DNA of 64,000 nt. It comes from Boswellia sacra (lineage: Eukaryota; Streptophyta; Magnoliopsida; Sapindales; Burseraceae). A program made the translations under genes and the position numbers. This document shows positions 8,581 through 20,500 of the stretch, in pieces. The stretch spans positions 182,576 through 246,575 of the forward strand of contig SNVD02006121.1 in assembly GCA_013180625.2 (NCBI GenBank), given 5' to 3'. Numbering within the stretch: position 1 is the first letter of the stretch; each line of letters starts with the position of its first letter. The notes beneath the pieces were generated by a model. The model was not told the DNA's origin and searched no databases. It saw only the letters and a program-made list of their open reading frames with translations.

Positions 8581-9980
8581 GGGCAAAACAAAAAGTGCAA
8601 ATTGGATCTGAATCTCCGTTTGTAATTTTTTTTTCTTGTCCTTTATTTTATTTTATTTTATTTTTAGCATGTTATTTTATGAGTCTTTCAGGTCATCTCT
8701 CTTGAATAACAGAAGCTTCAGGTAATGTCTCCTATCCTTTATCTCTCTATATTTAAACATTGAGGACAATGTTTCATTTGGTTGGGGGGGAAGGATAGTA
8801 GACATAAGTGTGTCTTGAATTTTTTTTTCTTGCAAAAAAAAAGTGAGTTAGTAATTAGATTCAGAGTGCGGTGTAAGGAGTTCATATCCTCTTGAGACGC
8901 ATTCTGGGTCAGGAATGGCAGAGTAGGGAGGGCTAGTTTGAACTCTTAAAACCCATTCTAACCAATTTGTCATTTTATTTTGATCTTGTGAACTCATTTT
9001 AGCTAATTTGATATTATTTAGTCTTGATTTTTGAATTTTATAATAAGGAGGTCTTATTCATTTCACTTTGAATTATTCAAATCTATGAACTCTCACAACC
9101 TTATCATTTAAAATTGTGTGCTTATGTACTCATTAAGCAAGTATTCATGAACCTTTCTTCGCGCACACACACATACCTTGATGCATGATTGTGGGTGGCA
9201 AAATGAAATGTTGTAATATTTGAGTTCTTTTGTTTTGTTTAGGATAACAGCACAAAGGAAGGGAAAATTTAAAAAAAGAAGAAAAAAAGCCAAAAAAAAG
9301 CCAAAAAAAAGTGAAAAAAAAGAAAGAAAAGAGAGAAAGCAATTGTGGATAAGTTTGGTCTCGTACCCTCCTTAATTCGAGCAATTAAGCCTGAGGGGTG
9401 CCTCAACACCTAATACCCTAAGACCAACTGGTTTAGGAGCTATTGGCTCAAAGCTCGCTACATGGATTAAGGAGAAAGCTTAATGGGATTGAACATTGCA
9501 CTATCCACAAGTTTCTAAGCAAAATAAAGCATCGGCAACCCGAGTCGTTAAGCTCGTAGGGGTGTCTTAACACCTAATGCCCTAAGGCCAACTGGTCTGG
9601 GAGTCATTAGCCTAAGGCTCGCTACATGGGTTAAAGATGCATTCCTTCCAAAAAAAAAAGAGAGAGAAAAAAAAATATGTATATATAAAATGAATAATTG
9701 CCCCTTACCTAAGGTTGTTAGCCTTAACAAATATTATAACCGATATGGCTTCTTTCTAATAAGCCCCATAGTCATGTGTTGACTGAGCACAAAAAGAAGG
9801 TTTATAGATATCTTGACCGAAGGGTACATAAGTTATAAAAAAATAATAATAATAATAATTGGTTGGGAGTTTTTTTTTTTGGATAAAATCAAAGAGAGTG
9901 CAATAATGACCACCTTGGATGTAAAATTCTATAAATCACTTCTAAATAATAACACTTTAATTGCTAGGGACTAGCAATAA
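8581..9980 (+). other. Long 3' untranslated region of element A with palindrome, G-tract and duplicated structured motif
   Basis: About 1.4 kb without a supported reading frame. It holds a perfect 6-bp-arm palindrome, ACATTGAGGACAATGT (8757-8772), then a purine run GGGGGGGAAGG (8784-8794) that resembles a second polypurine tract. It also holds two imperfect copies of a roughly 95-base motif (about 9377-9475 and 9541-9636) and A-rich and (AAT)n runs (9276-9330, 9838-9860). Copy B keeps these parts in inverted order between 56620 and 57950. Confidence 0.7.
9377..9636 (+). repeat. Two imperfect ~95-bp repeats in the 3' UTR of element A
   Basis: Both copies share GGGGTG-CTNAACACCTAATNCCCTAAG, a CCAACTGGT palindromic core and GCTCGCTACATGG. 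They are about 165 bases apart. The same pair is present in copy B (about 56960-57055 and 57130-57222), so the duplication predates the spread of the family. Function unknown; the internal self-complementarity hints at RNA structure. Confidence 0.65.
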
Positions 9981-9994
9981 GCTAGTTGGGGGTG
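9981..9994 (+). other. Polypurine tract of element A
   Basis: GCTAGTTGGGGGTG lies directly before the 3' LTR start TGATGAAC. It is the expected primer site for plus-strand synthesis. The equivalent in copy B reads GCTGGTTGGGAGGTC on the minus strand (about 56605-56619). Confidence 0.7.
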
Positions 9995-11510
9995 TGATGA
10001 ACACTTAAATATGTATGTTTAATAAGAGCTTAGTTCATCATATTGCATTAATAGTGTCATTAAATTCCTCAACTTAGCATATTTGTAGTCTTTGCATCTT
10101 TGGAATTAATTTCCTCTTAATTTTGGTTTTGTTATAGGTTCGGTAAAATGGGAATAACTCTCTATTTATAGATCAGAATGGTGCAATTCTTAACGTTTTG
10201 GAAAGCTGATTCAATTGTCTATAAGATTGCATTTCACAAGCATCATCAAATTTGAACTCTTAGTGGACCAAAATTGGGCTTGAAGTGAACCCATCTACAG
10301 TCTCAGCCCAGTCTGACCAGGCCTCAATATTTGGACCGTATCTCTCAAAATACGTATCCAAATTGTGCAAATCAATATGTTCTAGAAATCTGAGAGAAAT
10401 ATATACAACTTTGATGAAGACATCTGATTAAAATTCGTAATATTTCAATGCCAACATTGATGGTCAATGTCGGTGCCTAATGATCCCAATTGTCAAAGAT
10501 ATTTACAACTAATATTTGACAATTATGCCCTTGTAATTTGACAAGTTTGTCCCTGGATGTATCTATAAATAGAGGTGCCTTGTGACCCATTAGGGCATCT
10601 TGGCCTTTGGCCGCTAGGATCTTGTATTGTGTTTCTCTCTTGTTTATGTTATTAATGAATTTCCTTTTTCTTGCATTTTGTTTCTTTTTCTTATAATGTT
10701 CTTCTAATTTCTCTCTTTTGCTAAGGTGAAAGGGTGAAACCCTTGATATGAGAATAAGGATTCTCTAACCCTTAATATGTGCTTAATAATCTTAATCTTA
10801 TAATGTTTATTCAATATGATTTATATTTAATTTCTTAATCAATCTTGACACCACTCGTAAGGTGGAGGTCTTGATCCATTGTAGACAATCATTGGCACAT
10901 CAAATGCTTGGATCCTTCCTAGACGTTGTATGATTCTTCCTTACCGACACAAGTCTAGTTAGAAACCTTGATTTATTGTAGATATATGGTGATTGACACA
11001 TTGGATGCTTGAACCCATTTACAAGAAGTGGTATAAATATTGGTAATGAAACAAATATAATTCATATAACTAAAATGGGGTAATTATCCTTATTTGAAAT
11101 ATCAAGGGCGGATCCCCTAACCTTAGCCTTCATTGTTATTGTGTTAATTCCTCTTGTATTTTAATTATTCTATTGTTTATGAACTTTTTATTTTATTTAC
11201 TATGGTAGGTTCTACCACCTTATGAAATTGTTCTTTAATTTACTATAGTTGGTTATACCACCTATTTCCATGGATGGTTTTACCTCCTCTTGCCTTTTGT
11301 TTTATATTTGAATGGTCGGTAATACCGCCTACCATCTTACATATTTATTGATATTATCTTGTCATTTCTTTGAATTATTCATATCATATTTGCTTATCTT
11401 ATAATTTGTAACGCTAAAATCCCCTTCCTCGTGGATCGACCCCGGTCTCACCGGGATTATTACTTTGACACTCCTATACTTGGGAGACAATCCCTTTTTC
11501 GGAAGTGTCA
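9995..11510 (+). repeat. 3' LTR of element A
   Basis: 1516 bases, TGATGA...GTGTCA. It matches the 5' LTR from base 1 of the window, with scattered differences, including a changed stretch near 10600 against 590-610. TATA box at about 10563-10570. Sequence after 11510 belongs to a different repeat. Confidence 0.93.
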
Positions 11511-11681
11511 CTCAGCAACAAGTTGTTGTAGGTCCACAAGTGATTCTGCTGCAAGCTGAGGTGGGAGTGCTGTGGTTGGTTCTGTTGTGTTTGCTTCAAG
11601 AATAGGTTCCTGTGTGTGTTCTGCACTTGGTGTGGTTTCTACTACATGTGGAGGTGACTATGGTGGTGGTGGAGAGACATG

Positions 11682-13241
11682 TTATTTTGCTTCAGGGACT
11701 GGTGCAATATGAGGTTCTGCTTCAGCAGGTGGTGAAGGCAATGTCATTTCAAGTTCGACTTGAGTTAGTTCATCTGACAAGGACTCATCCCTCAGCTTTG
11801 GGATTGCTGTTTCAATTTTCTTCTTTTTTTTGTCAGACTTTTTCTTCACCACTTTAACCTTCTTCTTGCCCTTCAAATCAGTTCCACTAGCTTTCTTCTT
11901 GGATTTCTTTTTCTTCATCTTCTTTGCTGCTGTCATGTTGGGCTCAACAGCAGGTTGTTCATCTTGATTCTTTGTAGGCATTTGCTCAGCTACCTCGGGC
12001 ATTTTCTCAGTTGCCTCGGGTATTTGCTCAGCTGCCTCAGGTATTTGTTTAGCAGCCTTGGGTATTTGCTCAGCAGATTGCTCATGTACCACATCTTCAG
12101 TTTCCATAGGTTGTGGTTCTTTTGCTGCAACAGATTGTCCCCCAAGTTTTTCCTCCAAAATAGACTGCTTGACTTTGATGTCCTTAAGATCCTGCACTAT
12201 ATCAGTCAAAACATAATTGATCAAAGCAAGTTGTTCTTCCACATTACTCATTAGATTGCTGCAGACTCGTCTTGGTTTTGGTTCAGGTATAGGTAGATCA
12301 GTTTTATCATGCAGTTGATGTAGAAATCCTTTTGTGATAGACTTAGACAAAATTTTAGTGTGTTCTTTGGGGCTAATGGGAATACCATTTTGCGCTAAAA
12401 TACTTTAAATTAAATAAAGAAATATAAGCAAATTGTAATCAGATTTATATGGTGCAATCTGAACAATCAACCTATAAATGCATAAACCTATATTAATGGG
12501 TTTATTTGTGCCCAAACAAAACAGAAATTTCACTCTGTCTCCCCTGACCTGGTTTTGGTGTGAAGAGGGAAAAGAATCAAACTGAGTAATTTTATGCAGA
12601 ACCCTATACTTCTTTCTAAGGTATTGTTGATCAATGCCATCTCTCATATTTCAAACCACATCCTCGATACCAGTTAATTCCCTAAGCACAACTACCATAT
12701 CAAAGTTTTCTTCAACAGAGTGCAAACTACCTATTGGTATATCAAAGAATGTGTTGATGACATTTGATGAAAATTTCACAAACTTTCCTCTATAATATAC
12801 TTTGTGATAATGATAGCTCTTCGAGTCATCAATAGAAGCAGTGATATTCGCATAAAATTCTTGAATTAAAGACTTCACAAGGGGTAGGAAGTTTTTTACT
12901 GTTCGAGTCCAATAGATAGACTCAAGAAGTTCACTCAAACCATACTTGTTGAAGTCGGTTAGCTTCATCGACCTTTATATCTACAACTTCCTTTTTAATG
13001 TATATTTCAAGAAATTCTGCTTAACAACTACTGAGAGGAACTTGTTAAACTTTGGCTTCACTTTATCTTTCATTCGCTTGACAGCAATTGACTCATCTTC
13101 ACTCATTGCAGGATCAATCGGGATCTCTGCATGCTATTGTTGAGACTGAGACGATTGAGAGCTGTCGCTACTATTGTGACCATAGTTGTGTTGAGAAGAT
13201 GATGTACTGGTGGTCTTTGAGGATTCAGAAGATGTCGCCAT
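11682..13241 (-). pseudogene. 'Putative plant transposon protein' gene, decayed
   Basis: Read on the minus strand from an ATG at 13241, with a Ser/Thr-rich N terminus (MATSSESSKTTSTSSSQ) and a TAG after about 35 codons. The frame then continues (KVKPKFNKFLSVVVKQNF), stops again, and shifts near 12970. The block 12968-12651 (YYRGKFVKFSSNVINTFFDIP) and the next block 12647-12405 (KKYRVLHKITQFDSFPSSHQ) match the plant-specific domain annotated as putative plant transposon protein, as I recall it. The last block (12350-11682) has SPKEHTKILSKSITKG just upstream, a coiled-coil stretch, QIPEA/QMPEV-type repeats and Lys-rich runs that resemble a nuclear localisation region. At least two nonsense and two frame breaks are present. 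Element A inserted just beyond its 3' end. Confidence 0.6.
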
Positions 13242-13704
13242 TGCTAGGGTTTGAAAGCTTCAAGATTTTCTCAGAACAAAGAGAAGCGAGACGAGGAGAG
13301 AATGGATACACAGTTGATCGAGTATGATATGAACAAAAAGAGTCCTAACTGTATTTGTGATATATTTGGGAAGAGACTGATTTTAATATAATTTTGTTTC
13401 CCACAAAATTTAAATTTAAATCCTTTTCCAAAACTACTTAATAAATATCATTAATGAACAAAAATTTAAAATTCGATTTCCATTAAAGTAAGGAATTCTA
13501 ATTGAGTTAGGATTCCCGCCACTAAAGTTTCTCCCCCTCAATTCAATAAAGCTGATGTAGTATTTTGACACATAGATATACAAGAAAAGTCAAATTTTAG
13601 ATATGCACAAAGAGCAATTTGTACACAAAATTAGGATGTTTAGGAATAAACTCCATTCCTCCAAATCAACGTAATCTTTTCTTTACTTGTATATCAGTGA
13701 ACAT
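13242..13704. other. Non-coding AT-rich stretch between decayed gene and copia primer site
   Basis: No reading frame. On the minus strand it runs from the copia-type primer site towards the decayed gene at 13241. It includes TTGAATTGAGGGGGAGAAAC (near 13535), which resembles a copia polypurine tract, so remnants of an LTR element may be joined here. The order cannot be settled by reading alone. Confidence 0.4.
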
Positions 13705-13716
13705 GCTCTGATACTA
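13705..13716 (-). other. Copia-type primer-binding site remnant
   Basis: On the minus strand AGTATCAGAGC, one base from the TGGTATCAGAGC site complementary to initiator tRNA-Met that plant copia elements use. It directly follows the LTR-like repeat 13720-16850, which is therefore read as a 5' LTR. Confidence 0.55.
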
Positions 13717-14232
13717 ATTATTAGTTCTAGAAGTATGAAGTTATGAGTAATATAACAGTGAACTGTAAAGTAAAATAGCACAGGAGGAATCTACGTGGTT
13801 TAGTTATAAAACCGACATCCACAGAGAGCTTTAGAGCTGCAATTCACTAAATTTTGTTTGTACAATCTTTAGAATTGTTTATAGTGCTGGCTCACTCTCA
13901 CACACTAACCTAATCTTTGTAAAACAAAATCTTGCCAAGATCTTAAACTCTAGTGACACTGCCCACTCTCTGTCGCTGATAACTTAACAACACTTTTTTT
14001 TTTGGAAAAGTTACTTAGTAATATAAATCCAAAAAAGTTATAATGTACAAAAATCCGAGGGGCATACCCCAAGAATTACAAAAGGACGTAAAGTCCAAAC
14101 ATACAATCCAACAAAAAGATAGAAAATGAAGGCCACAAGCAGCCTAAAACAAAGTAAAAAAGCCACAAATGGCCTTAACAACATAGAAGAGAAATGATCA
14201 CAAACGGTCTAAAACATAAAAATACAAGAGAT

Positions 14233-15372
14233 TTAACCCTTCTTGTTTTTCTTCTTCTTACCCTTCTTTACCAGGGTAGCTGGGGTGTCCGAATGAGTAT
14301 GGTCAATCCTATCAGATTGATCATCCTCACTAAGCCCATTCAAAGGCTCAAAACGAGTGGGAGAAGACTCAGGAGGTATCCGCCCTGAGGAAATAGATGC
14401 CTCACGATTTGTAGAACACTTGATAGTGCCCAAAAGTCTACCCTCGTCAGTCGCAAAAGGAGATGGAGAATCAGAATCTAAAACTGACTCTGCACTCGAA
14501 ACTGTAGTAGCCTTCGGAGGCTCAACTTGCACTGCAGAAATTTCTGGAATAGTAACTATTTTGGTGCAATCAGTGACCTTGGTCACATCCTTTTCTTTTC
14601 TCAAATGGGCACTATCAGAGGTGCTAACCTCATTCTTATCTGGACTTGAAGTCTTTATCGGTTCTGGACAACGATGATCAAACTGGCAACATTTGGGGTA
14701 ATTTTTTGGAGTCCACTCATATTCAACTTGAATTTCAATGGGCTTTGGAGAGAGTTTGCACCTGAACTCAAAGTTCTTAACTCGGGGGCGTCTTGCATCA
14801 ATAAGAACACAAACCCTCACATACTCCAATCTAGATAGATCAGAAGTCGCCTTATCACAAGATTGAGGTTCTCCAACCATGCTGGAGATAATGCTAAGGC
14901 CTTTGGCTGTCCACAAAGGAAACGGCAGGCCATACAAACGGATCCAAACTGGTAGTGTCCGGAATGCTGTAAGATTGAAATCCAGATGCGGATGCCATTG
15001 CTGCAGGTAAATGAATTTATGTCCAAACATCCAAGGACCGCGAGCAATGATTGCATGTACCTCATCCTCAGTTCTAAAACGGAAGATGAGAAATCCCTTA
15101 TCCGTGGAACGGACGTCCTCAAGACCACTAGATTTCCATGCACGCATCGCCATCGAACGTGCAGCATGGAAGGGCATCACATATCCCGGAAAGAAGCCAA
15201 CAAGACATCTACGCCATTCGGCTAAATTCTCGTCGACAATCTCATCTGGAATCTCAAGGATTGTACCCGGTTTCTTAGGAGTAACCGGACTCAATTTGCA
15301 TCGGGTACTCGAATCAGTGATCTTGATTTTATCAGCCCAAGAGCCAGCAGTTGTCTTGGATGGATCCATCAA
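14233..15372 (-). CDS. LINE ORF1-like DUF4283 / zinc-knuckle protein
   Basis: 379 codons, open. Residues near 50-220 match the DUF4283 fold of plant LINE ORF1 proteins (GFFPGYVMPFHAARSMAMRAW, FRFRTEDEVHAIIARGPWMF, LPVWIRLYGLPFPLW). A reduced zinc knuckle follows (PKCCQFDHRC), which lacks the normal CX2CX4HX4C spacing. The C terminus is acidic and Ser/Pro-rich and ends in a Lys-rich tail (KKGKKKKNKKG). In L1-type elements ORF1 binds element RNA. Here no ORF2 follows, so spread would need helper enzymes. It lies in the insertion with the 12-bp target duplication, so it is not a host gene in place. Confidence 0.75.
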   Translation of the reverse strand: MMDPSKTTAGSWADKIKITDSSTRCKLSPVTPKKPGTILEIPDEIVDENLAEWRRCLVGFFPGYVMPFHAARSMAMRAWKSSGLEDVRSTDKGFLIFRFRTEDEVHAIIARGPWMFGHKFIYLQQWHPHLDFNLTAFRTLPVWIRLYGLPFPLWTAKGLSIISSMVGEPQSCDKATSDLSRLEYVRVCVLIDARRPRVKNFEFRCKLSPKPIEIQVEYEWTPKNYPKCCQFDHRCPEPIKTSSPDKNEVSTSDSAHLRKEKDVTKVTDCTKIVTIPEISAVQVEPPKATTVSSAESVLDSDSPSPFATDEGRLLGTIKCSTNREASISSGRIPPESSPTRFEPLNGLSEDDQSDRIDHTHSDTPATLVKKGKKKKNKKG

Positions 15373-15764
15373 GTGAATTACAAATCAAATACAATGCAAA
15401 CTCATAAAAAAGAGATGGGAAAACGAAAGCAAACCAGGCACCGAAGCGGCTTGGCTTCCAAAGTCGTCGTCACCTCTTTAAAAACGATAATCCACAAGGA
15501 ATCAGGAAATCGACCAAGAGGCAAAGTTGCATGAAATAACCTGAAGAACAATCTGGGTGGGGCTTATGAACAGTGTCTCCGGTAAATGAATAGTAACCAC
15601 CGCGGTGAACAGTAAAATCCGAATTGAAGAAGCGGCGATTTGAGGGGTTTCTGGTTGGAATCAGATGACGGCCAAGAAGAAAAAGTTGGTCAGTGTTGTC
15701 CGATCTACTAGATGGTGGCAAAGGTGAGATACAACTCACCGTTTTTCGGTGAGATGTGGCGGTA

Positions 15765-16075
15765 AATAGTAAATCCGAAACTTTGAGGCCTTGAACGGAG
15801 GTGTTGCGGCGCGAATCTGGTGGTGCTGATGAAGGAAAACTTGTAGAACATCACCTGATCTACAAGAATTTGATGGAGGTGAGATGCCACTCGCCGGTGA
15901 CAGCGGCAGGCGACGGTGAATAGTGAAAAATCTGAAACTTTGTGGCCTTGAACGGAGGTGTTGCGGCGCGAATCTGGTGGTACTGATGAAGGAAAACTTG
16001 TAGATCGAGTCAAGACCAACACGATGATGGCAAAGGTGGCGTCCCACTCGCCCGCCGTCGACGATGAATAGTGAA
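15765..16075 (-). repeat. Tandem repeats in the LINE 5' UTR
   Basis: A unit of about 158 bases, with the core CCTTGAACGGAGGTGTTGCGGCGCGAATCTGGTGGT written on the plus strand in pieces at 15790-15826 and again at 15948-15984, is present twice. A third partial start lies near 16060 (GTGAAATCCGAAAC). Such 5' tandem units are common in LINEs and may carry promoter activity (inference). Confidence 0.6.
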
Positions 16076-16850
16076 ATCCGAAACCTTTTTTTGCAATTTT
16101 AACCGTTTTACTGTCGGAAACTGAGGGCGACCCAGAAGAAAATTTGTCTCAGGATATCCAGATCTACAACATATGTAGATTTGAAAGGCTGATTCGCAAA
16201 TTGGCCGGAGTGAACAGTAACTCCGGTGACCCTAATTGAGAGAAAAATTTTCTCTCCCCTCAACCCTAAACCCTACTTAACAACACACTGTCAAGTAAAA
16301 TATAACCACAATGTCTGACATCGAATTACATAAACACTTAACTCGCAAGTTCTCTCAAGTGTATACTAACTCAAATGGACCTAATCAAAACTCATGCACG
16401 ATTACAACCTCTCATAAACGAATAAAACACTCATAAAATAAAATCAAAGAAGCATTCTAATTTACGTTGAAGCTCTTCTCTTTAATTCTTGGAATGTCGT
16501 GACATACACCCATCCATCTATATTTGTTATGTAAACGTAACATTATATATATAGTAGGATGCCTGATAAATCCTGTAAAATTCTTAATCAAACTCAAATT
16601 AGGATAAAGACCAATACAATAGAAAGTGATTTAAGCAACTCCTAAATGAAATAGGACATAAATAAATATACTCCTATTTTAACTAAGATACATCAAATAA
16701 TGTCCTAATCTAAAGAGATATTCATTATGAATCAAATACTTCCTAAATTATACTTATAGAAACAGTAAATAAGAAACAATATATCATTCTAGTTTTATCA
16801 CAAGGTGGTCAAAATTATCATGTGCCTGGCACATGCAAGAGTGTTACACA

Positions 16851-17506
16851 TTGACACCAAAAATTCTAAAATTTTTTGGTTTGATATGGTTATAGTAGAT
16901 GTTGTTGATCCACATGTAAAATTTTTCGTGATTTTATTATTTGTAAATTGCTTTTTTTTTTTTTAATTTTTAAAGTTGCAAGTGTTATTACTAAAAGTTT
17001 TTATGACTGAATTTCTATACTGGAAACAAAAAAAAAAAGCATTTAAAAATAGTTTTGATTTTAAATTACAATTTTTTTTAGAGAAATGTTAATTTATATG
17101 TCTAATTGACCTCTAAACAAATTTACAATTTTTGGATAATATAATGTATGATTTACTAACATTCATGTATTGATGACCATCTAGGTAAAGAGGTAAAAAT
17201 TCTAAAATGTTGGTTAGTGTTTAGTATTTTCTTAAAATTGGATATTTGTGCTACTATTAAATTAGATTAAACATGAAGAATGATTTTCACGATGTTGAAT
17301 CCAATTTGTAGTTTTTTTTTAAGTATTTGAAATTCATTAGTATCTTATAAATAATGACTTCTTCTAGGATATTACATTTTCTTTAAATGTTTGCACATGG
17401 AGAAAATCTTTGCATCTTTGAAAAAATTTTGGACACTAAAAAAGAATAAAAATTATTTTAGTGAAATATATTATTTATTGCACGTATAATATGATATAAA
17501 ATGTGT
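16851..17506. other. AT-rich intergenic DNA, nothing recognised
   Basis: Poly-T and poly-A runs and no credible reading frame on either strand. No terminal repeats were found. Confidence 0.5.
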
Positions 17507-20500
17507 AAAACCCAAATTTGACGCTGGATATACACGTGCCAAATCAAAATACGACTAATTATATTATTCCATAAAATAATAAAAATAAAGAAATATCCGA
17601 ATAAATTCTGAAATTTAGGGATAAAATAATCTCTTTATTACAACCCAAATAATCTCATAATCAAAGTTTAATCTTAGAACTCAAAGCAAAACAACTAACA
17701 AAAGAAGGTTTATAGTCTCCCAGATAAGCATCTCTAACAACTTAACCATCCTTAACTTAGTATAGGAGATATACTCACAAAAATGTTGGTGATGAGGGGG
17801 TAAGCCTTCAACTTAATTAGTAATATGCACATTAGTGTTTATAAAAGCCATACCAATGATACTTACTTTTGCAAAATATCATAATAATTTCATAAAAACA
17901 TATAATATAGCATATTTAATTCATAATAACATAATTAAAAATGAAACATTAAATCAACTTCATAAAACAATAATTACGTAGTAGCTCATGTCATGCAGCC
18001 TTAACATACTAGAGGATCACGGTTCACGAACAAACATAACATAAAATATCTATGCTCATCATAACATATAAATCCAGCTGATAAGTCTAATTTTTATACA
18101 TTATTTTCATCTTTCATCTTGATTTTATGTTTCCCTTTTTGTGTTTAATTGATGAATTTTGTCTAAGTTTATTTGAGTTGTACCTAAAGAAATTTCAGGA
18201 TTGTAAATCTGATTAAATGAAGGCAAAATTTACAATACTATATTTCATGTGGAAGGGTAATTTTGGAAGGCTTGTGGAGGAAAATGAGCTGGACAGGAAT
18301 TTTAAAACATTCCAGTTGCACTTTCAGTGGATCACTTCTTCCAAGCTGAGTGGATTGACTTTTAAGGGGACAGAATGATCATGTTAAGGGAATCTCTGGG
18401 AGAGGCAACATCCTTTGGGGGTCAGCTAGGGAAGGGAGAACAAAAAGAAGGGAAGTTCGTGGAAGAAGGGGGGATTCAAACTGAGATGAATTTTGGTGAG
18501 CAGAAGGTAGATCTCTGGTGATTCAGACTTGGAGAGGAACTGCTTACAAAGGAGAGGCAAAAACCAGATAGTCATCATCTTCATCATCATAGATTCAACT
18601 CCCCATAGCTAGTTTTTCTATCCCTATCTTCACTTATGTTTAAAAACATATTTACCTTTGTGTTTATTTGTAATATGAACTAATTTCCATTTTCTAGGGT
18701 GAAGATGTAGCAATATATTGATGTTTAATTTCTCTTGATTTTAGTTGATTGATGTTTATTCCAATATTGTTGAGCAATTTAATTATATGCTTAATGCTTA
18801 TGATTTTCTGGCCAATTGTTGCATGAATTGAGAAGTGGATTGAGACTAAGAAGTGATGTTCACATTAGTCCGTAATTATCTTGCCATAAATCATGTGAGA
18901 TAGAGATATGAATGTGATTTGTGCAATATTGTATGGTTTTTTTTGTTTAATGGGTATTAACAGTGAGTTAGATAAGACAGAGATGTGATTCTAATATATT
19001 GATATACATTATTATTGCTTGAGAAAAAATAATAATCAAATTAGTGAAATCGATTGGTAACAATAGGAATAAATATTGGTTAATTGAATCAGAGAAGTTA
19101 AATTGATTAATTTTGGTGAAATCAGATCCCTAGATTTTTTATCATTAAATTCTTCTATCTAAAATTTCTGTGAGTGCACTTAGTATTAAATTTTAGTTTA
19201 ATTAAGTTTTACTTAAACTTTCCAACAACTCAATTCTTTTTTATAATTAGTTTAATTAATTAGAGCTTAATACAATTTCGGTATTTAGTAGCAACAGTTT
19301 TCATGGGACGATACTTATTCTCTTATTTTATTACCAGTCCATGATATCGTATACTTGCGATTTTATGCAACACTAGCTAAAAACATAATATATCATAGCA
19401 TATCATAACATGTTGGGTGCCACAGAATATGAGCCAAAATTCTATTATAAAACAAGAAATAGTGTGGAAAGCTTATAAATCATAAAATCCTTAAATAATT
19501 ATTAATTCTTAATATAACACTTTCAAACAAAAACTTTATTTCTTAAACAAGTTAGGTGCTTAGAAAACATTTTAAAACAAGATAATTTAATTTTTTTGCA
19601 AAACATTTTGAAGAAAGAACTAAAGTTTTGTAAATCTTAATCTTTTTATAAAAGAGTTATACAATTAAATGAAACAACTACTAGAAACAACTTATTTTCA
19701 TTAAATATCTAAATTAAAGAAAACTAAAAATATACTTTGTTGATTAAACTATTTTTATGAAAGCTACTTTTTATTTTCTAAAACCAAAATTTTTGTTTTG
19801 GAATCCTAACAGTTTTCTCATATAACGTATAAGGCACACCATTGTGGATATTAGTTACCTCAGTCTTGATCAAAAGCACACTAATTCTACTTGCTCAAAT
19901 TATCGAAAAAACCTAGAAATTAACCAAGCAAATCAGTATCAAAAGAATCAACTCTAAAATCAATCTAATAATCAATCTGTCCTAGAATCTGAATAATAAT
20001 GATTCTAGGATTTTTATCTCCTAATTCCCCATTTGGAAGATCATAAAAATTTACAAACATATCAAAGATATGCACATGCTATTCCATGAACTTCTTAAAG
20101 CATTCAAACATCAAATTCCATTTTAAATAAATTAAATTTCTCGGATGCAGAGAAATTGTCAAACAATACTCATCAATGAGTCAGCTTACTTCAAGAATTT
20201 TTATAAAATTAAATACTTAATTAAAAATTATGAAATTTACGAAATTAATCCAAACATGTAAAAGAATCATCATGTGAAATTTCATGATTTTTGGAGATCA
20301 TCTTGTAGGTATATAAAATTCATGAATGCAGATATCACTTTTTGATAATCAGTTTTTCAACATATAAAACTAGATTCAAAATTCTTTAAAAGGAAACAAT
20401 ATTATTTTCAGAAAAGTAAAATATGTGAAGACAATTGATGTGTATAGAAATCATCATCAAAAGATTAGCTCATAAATCTTTCGATAATATTACAAATACA

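Larger units (their letters stand above)
1..11510 (+). mobile_element. Ty3/gypsy LTR retrotransposon A (Athila-like) with accessory CRP and LOG ORFs
   Basis: Two long direct repeats (1-1513 and 9995-11510) flank an internal region holding, in order, a tRNA-Asp-type primer site, gag, protease, RT, RNase H, integrase, a cysteine-rich ORF, a LOG-like ORF, a long 3' untranslated stretch and a purine tract. The order PR-RT-RH-INT is the Ty3/gypsy order. The primer site, long LTRs and extra ORF space after integrase suggest the Athila/Tat branch (inference). The window opens about 20 bases inside the 5' LTR, so the left target duplication cannot be seen; the base after the 3' LTR is 11511. The two LTRs differ by many substitutions and small indels, so the insertion is not recent. 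Gag-pol is inactivated. An inverted relative lies at 55150-61485. Confidence 0.93.
13994..16274 (-). mobile_element. Non-autonomous LINE derivative with ORF1 only
   Basis: Bounded by a perfect 12-bp target duplication ACTTAACAACAC (13982-13993 and 16275-16286). On the minus strand it begins AGGGTTTAGGGTTGAGG, carries a 5' UTR with tandem repeats, one ORF, a short 3' UTR and ends in an A run (13994-14003). This is the structure of a target-primed (LINE-type) insertion of full length at both ends, 2281 bp, lacking the endonuclease/RT ORF2. It sits inside a copia LTR. Confidence 0.85.
13720..16850 (-). repeat. Copia-type 5' LTR (minus strand), split by a LINE-derived insertion
   Basis: The parts 13720-13993 and 16275-16850 are continuous with each other once the insertion at 13994-16274 is removed. 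Together they align in inverse orientation with about 49842-50706 (shared AGGAGG..CTACGTGGTTT, ACAAAATCTT, TTAAACTCTAGTGACA and ACTTAACTCGCAAG blocks). The 5' start is taken near 16850 (TGTAACAC on the minus strand) and is uncertain by some tens of bases. The U3 part differs from that of the solo LTR at 48567-50706. Confidence 0.6.

Noticed and set aside
9108..9384. Minus-strand frames rich in Phe and Leu
   Set aside because: They are translations of the A-rich run in the 3' UTR of element A.
15470..16047. Overlapping minus-strand frames in the LINE 5' UTR
   Set aside because: The frames repeat because the DNA is a tandem repeat; they have no domain and lie upstream of ORF1.
18079..19372. 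Gene within the 1.3-kb insertion
   Set aside because: No reading frame of note; TG...CA ends with near-identical flanking 5-mers show a solo LTR.
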